From: Saprospiraceae bacterium
GTDB lineage: Bacteria > Bacteroidota > Bacteroidia > Chitinophagales > Saprospiraceae
Direction of reading: 5' to 3'
DNA: 64,000 bases
NCBI GenBank assembly: GCA_016787525.1
Contig: JAEUUP010000015.1
Coordinates: 1-64,000 of the forward strand
Shown: piece after piece, positions 62,483-64,000 of the stretch
How positions within the stretch are numbered: position 1 is the stretch's first letter
Layout of the letters: each line of letters opens with the position of its first letter
Translations under genes and position numbers: made by a program
The notes under the pieces: model-generated
Told to the model about the DNA's origin: nothing
The model's database searches: none
The model's input: the letters and a program-made list of their open reading frames with translations, nothing else

Positions 62483-63042
62483 TATATTTTGATTTATTCT
62501 TGAATTTATAAATTATATGATAAATTTAATTTAAAGCAAATATTTAATAATTTTTCATTAAACAATAAAACTTTTAGAAATGGCGATTATATTGGCGCAG
62601 TAGCCGTTTTTAGTGCGTTGGCAAAACTAACAACTAAAACTTTTCGTGCGGCTGGCTTGAAAAACGGCAATTGTCGCCAATATCGATGTCATATGCAGTT
62701 TTTCCCGCTTCCTTTTTTCAAACCAACTTGAACCAGCATAATCAGATGCCAAGCTACTATTATTTTTCCATTTTTCAAATATTTTTTGAATACTTTTTAA
62801 ACCCCGCTGTGTTAAGTCTTCCTAACTCCTCCATAGCAAAACAATACGCTTGTTTGTTTGTTATTTTTTGTTATTGCAAAGATATGAGACGTGCCTATTC
62901 TGTGTTTAAGTTTGGAAACTTAAACGAGCAACCGCGTTGCTAAAAGAAAACTGCGGAAGACTTAGAGCAGCGGGTATGTATCGCGTCTGAGACGCTCACG
63001 AGCAGTTACGTTTTTTATACTTGATGCCAGCGGGTAAGATAT
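62483..63042. repeat. Intergenic region with inverted repeat and MITE-like copy 2
   Basis: An imperfect inverted repeat (ATATTGGCGCAGTAGCCGTTTTT at 62589-62611 against 62660-62683) lies first. A second MITE-like copy (62802-62974) has the same ends as copy 1 and lacks its interior 10-mer. The repeat GACGCTCACGAGCAGTTACG at 62991-63040 matches 59455-59512. No gene is supported in this 560-base stretch. Confidence 0.6.
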
Positions 63043-63609
63043 TTACTCATCATCTTCATCACTTTTGGTCTGCTCTGCTAATTCAAGTTCTAACATCATT
63101 TCATAAAAGTCGGTATATTGATGTGTTACTTCGTCTGCTATTTCATGGTCCCAAAGTACGATTGGATAGTTATTGCCTTCACTTTTTTGGTTAGTATCGA
63201 AGCAAAGTAACCCCCAATCACTCCAATCTGCAAAAGGTATAAATCCCTTATCTATCAAATATTCATTTGGATAGCCTTTAAATATCGCTTTAATTTGGTT
63301 TGCTCTCCATGAATTTACGGGATGTCTTGTAAATGTTACTTCTGAAATATACAACTCGTAAAAATGTTTATACTTTAAAAACATCTTATAGTCATCGGGT
63401 AATTTGTGTTGAATTTGGTTTTCAAAATCTTCGATTTCTTTATCTGTTACTTTGCTTTTTATGGGATACCAAATTCTCCATTCTTCATTTTTATCTTGAT
63501 TTGGGTCTGACATTTCTTCTTCAATATTGATAGGCAATTTGTTTAGTTCAATATCTACTATTTTTTTTAAATTGTGGTCTATAATCTCTCTAATTTTTTG
63601 TTCTTTCAT
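63043..63609 (-). CDS. SMI1/KNR4 (SUKH) family protein
   Basis: The protein is 188 residues. The SUKH pattern is visible: VTDKEIEDFENQIQHKLPDDYKMFLKYKH, FIPFADWSDWGLLCFDTNQ and IVLWDHE. Residues 1-50 are a charged extension. SUKH proteins are commonly immunity proteins against contact-dependent or polymorphic toxins. No toxin or toxin remnant is recognisable beside it, but it lies among repeats and remnants, as orphan immunity genes often do. Confidence 0.75.
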   Translation of the reverse strand: MKEQKIREIIDHNLKKIVDIELNKLPINIEEEMSDPNQDKNEEWRIWYPIKSKVTDKEIEDFENQIQHKLPDDYKMFLKYKHFYELYISEVTFTRHPVNSWRANQIKAIFKGYPNEYLIDKGFIPFADWSDWGLLCFDTNQKSEGNNYPIVLWDHEIADEVTHQYTDFYEMMLELELAEQTKSDEDDE

Positions 63610-64000
63610 TCTTATTTGAATTTATCGTATTTGAATTTACTGTTTTTCTGTCAATTTTTTCGGGATTGTCTAATTGCAGAGAACATTTCGCTTGCCGCCA
63701 AATGGCGGCAATTTCACCCCTCCGTCATTCAATCGTATAAATTGTATAAAGCAAGATTTAAATACTACATTCAGCAAAGGACTTTGCAAACTTAAAACAA
63801 AGCAATCAAAGAACCAAAATGTATTATTAAAATAGTATTAAAAATTTAATTTATCTAAAAGGCTTTGAAAACGCTTGATTTGTTCACTTGACAGATACAC
63901 TTAAAATTTGTTGCTTTTGGGCTTCATTCCATATTGAAAAACTTTTTTTCAATATGGAAAAACTTTCATTCCGTATTGAAAAACTTTTTTTCTATATTGA
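63610..64000. other. AT-rich end of the window with short tandem repeats
   Basis: Near the right end, ATATTGAAAAACTTTTTTTC-type words recur (about 63930-64000), giving local direct and inverted repeats. I see no gene, RNA or 10-mer copy in this stretch. A gene may continue past the window edge. Confidence 0.4.

Noticed and set aside
1-64000. tRNA, rRNA or riboswitch genes
   Set aside because: I looked for cloverleaf-like and conserved RNA patterns by eye in the larger gaps and saw none; a covariance-model search would be needed to exclude them.

Overview
This window looks like part of a plasmid or secondary replicon of a Bacteroidota bacterium, probably Cytophagales or Saprospirales. It is low in GC. 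It carries type IX secretion (T9SS) hallmarks: a PorP/SprF-type protein and a gliding-motility C-terminal domain protein. Its promoters show the Bacteroidota TAnnTTTG form and leaders generally lack Shine-Dalgarno sequences. A Rep_3/RepB initiator beside eight iterons, followed by a ParA/ribbon-helix-helix partition pair (16.5-19.5 kb), gives the replicon assignment. The genus cannot be read from the sequence.

Layout: 0.6-8.0 kb is a minus-strand metal-handling cluster: YHS protein, two exported DJ-1/PfpI proteins, a CxxCxC outer-membrane protein, small lipoproteins, a di-heme MauG/MbnH-type peroxidase, an MbnP-like lipoprotein, a mini-Fur and a CNGKC protein. 8.2-10.7 kb encodes the last two steps of an oxidative (Weimberg-type) pentose pathway. 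Then come an Rpn-type nuclease, a D-lactate dehydrogenase-like FAD/Fe-S fusion and an exported Gfo/Idh/MocA oxidoreductase. After rep/par, 19.8-25.2 kb holds SufU, MoaD, an AlkC/AlkD-like repair protein, a BNR-repeat protein, XdhC and MoeA, so it serves Fe-S and molybdenum cofactors; SufS is at 30.3 kb. 26-30.3 kb has unknown and exported proteins.

32-54.6 kb is a surface-structure region: a gliding C-terminal-domain protein, a PorP/SprF protein, two paralogous tail-fibre-like proteins (730 and about 578 aa), and two giant fibres (1839 and 1575 aa) with YadA-head-like repeats and C-terminal S74 intramolecular chaperones. It ends with an ECF sigma/anti-sigma pair and a MuiA-family protein. 54.9-64 kb is mosaic: MFS exporter, DUF1398, AraC and LacI regulators, DUF2306, cupin/MarR divergon, an AT-rich atypical triosephosphate isomerase, an SMI1/KNR4 protein, MITE-like repeats and gene remnants.

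The most striking signal is not a gene. A non-palindromic 10-mer, TACTGAGGGG (often preceded by A and followed by more G), occurs about 65 times, roughly once per kb, on both strands, inside and between genes. It uses all five stop-free reading frames and even lies in signal peptides. By rough base-composition arithmetic fewer than one copy is expected. It resembles a DNA uptake sequence or another genome-wide recognition site, and it is nearly absent from the parts that look recently acquired. A second, separate signal is a TAAGTA/TACTTA motif family confined to intergenic gaps within about 9.8-25.3 kb around rep/par.
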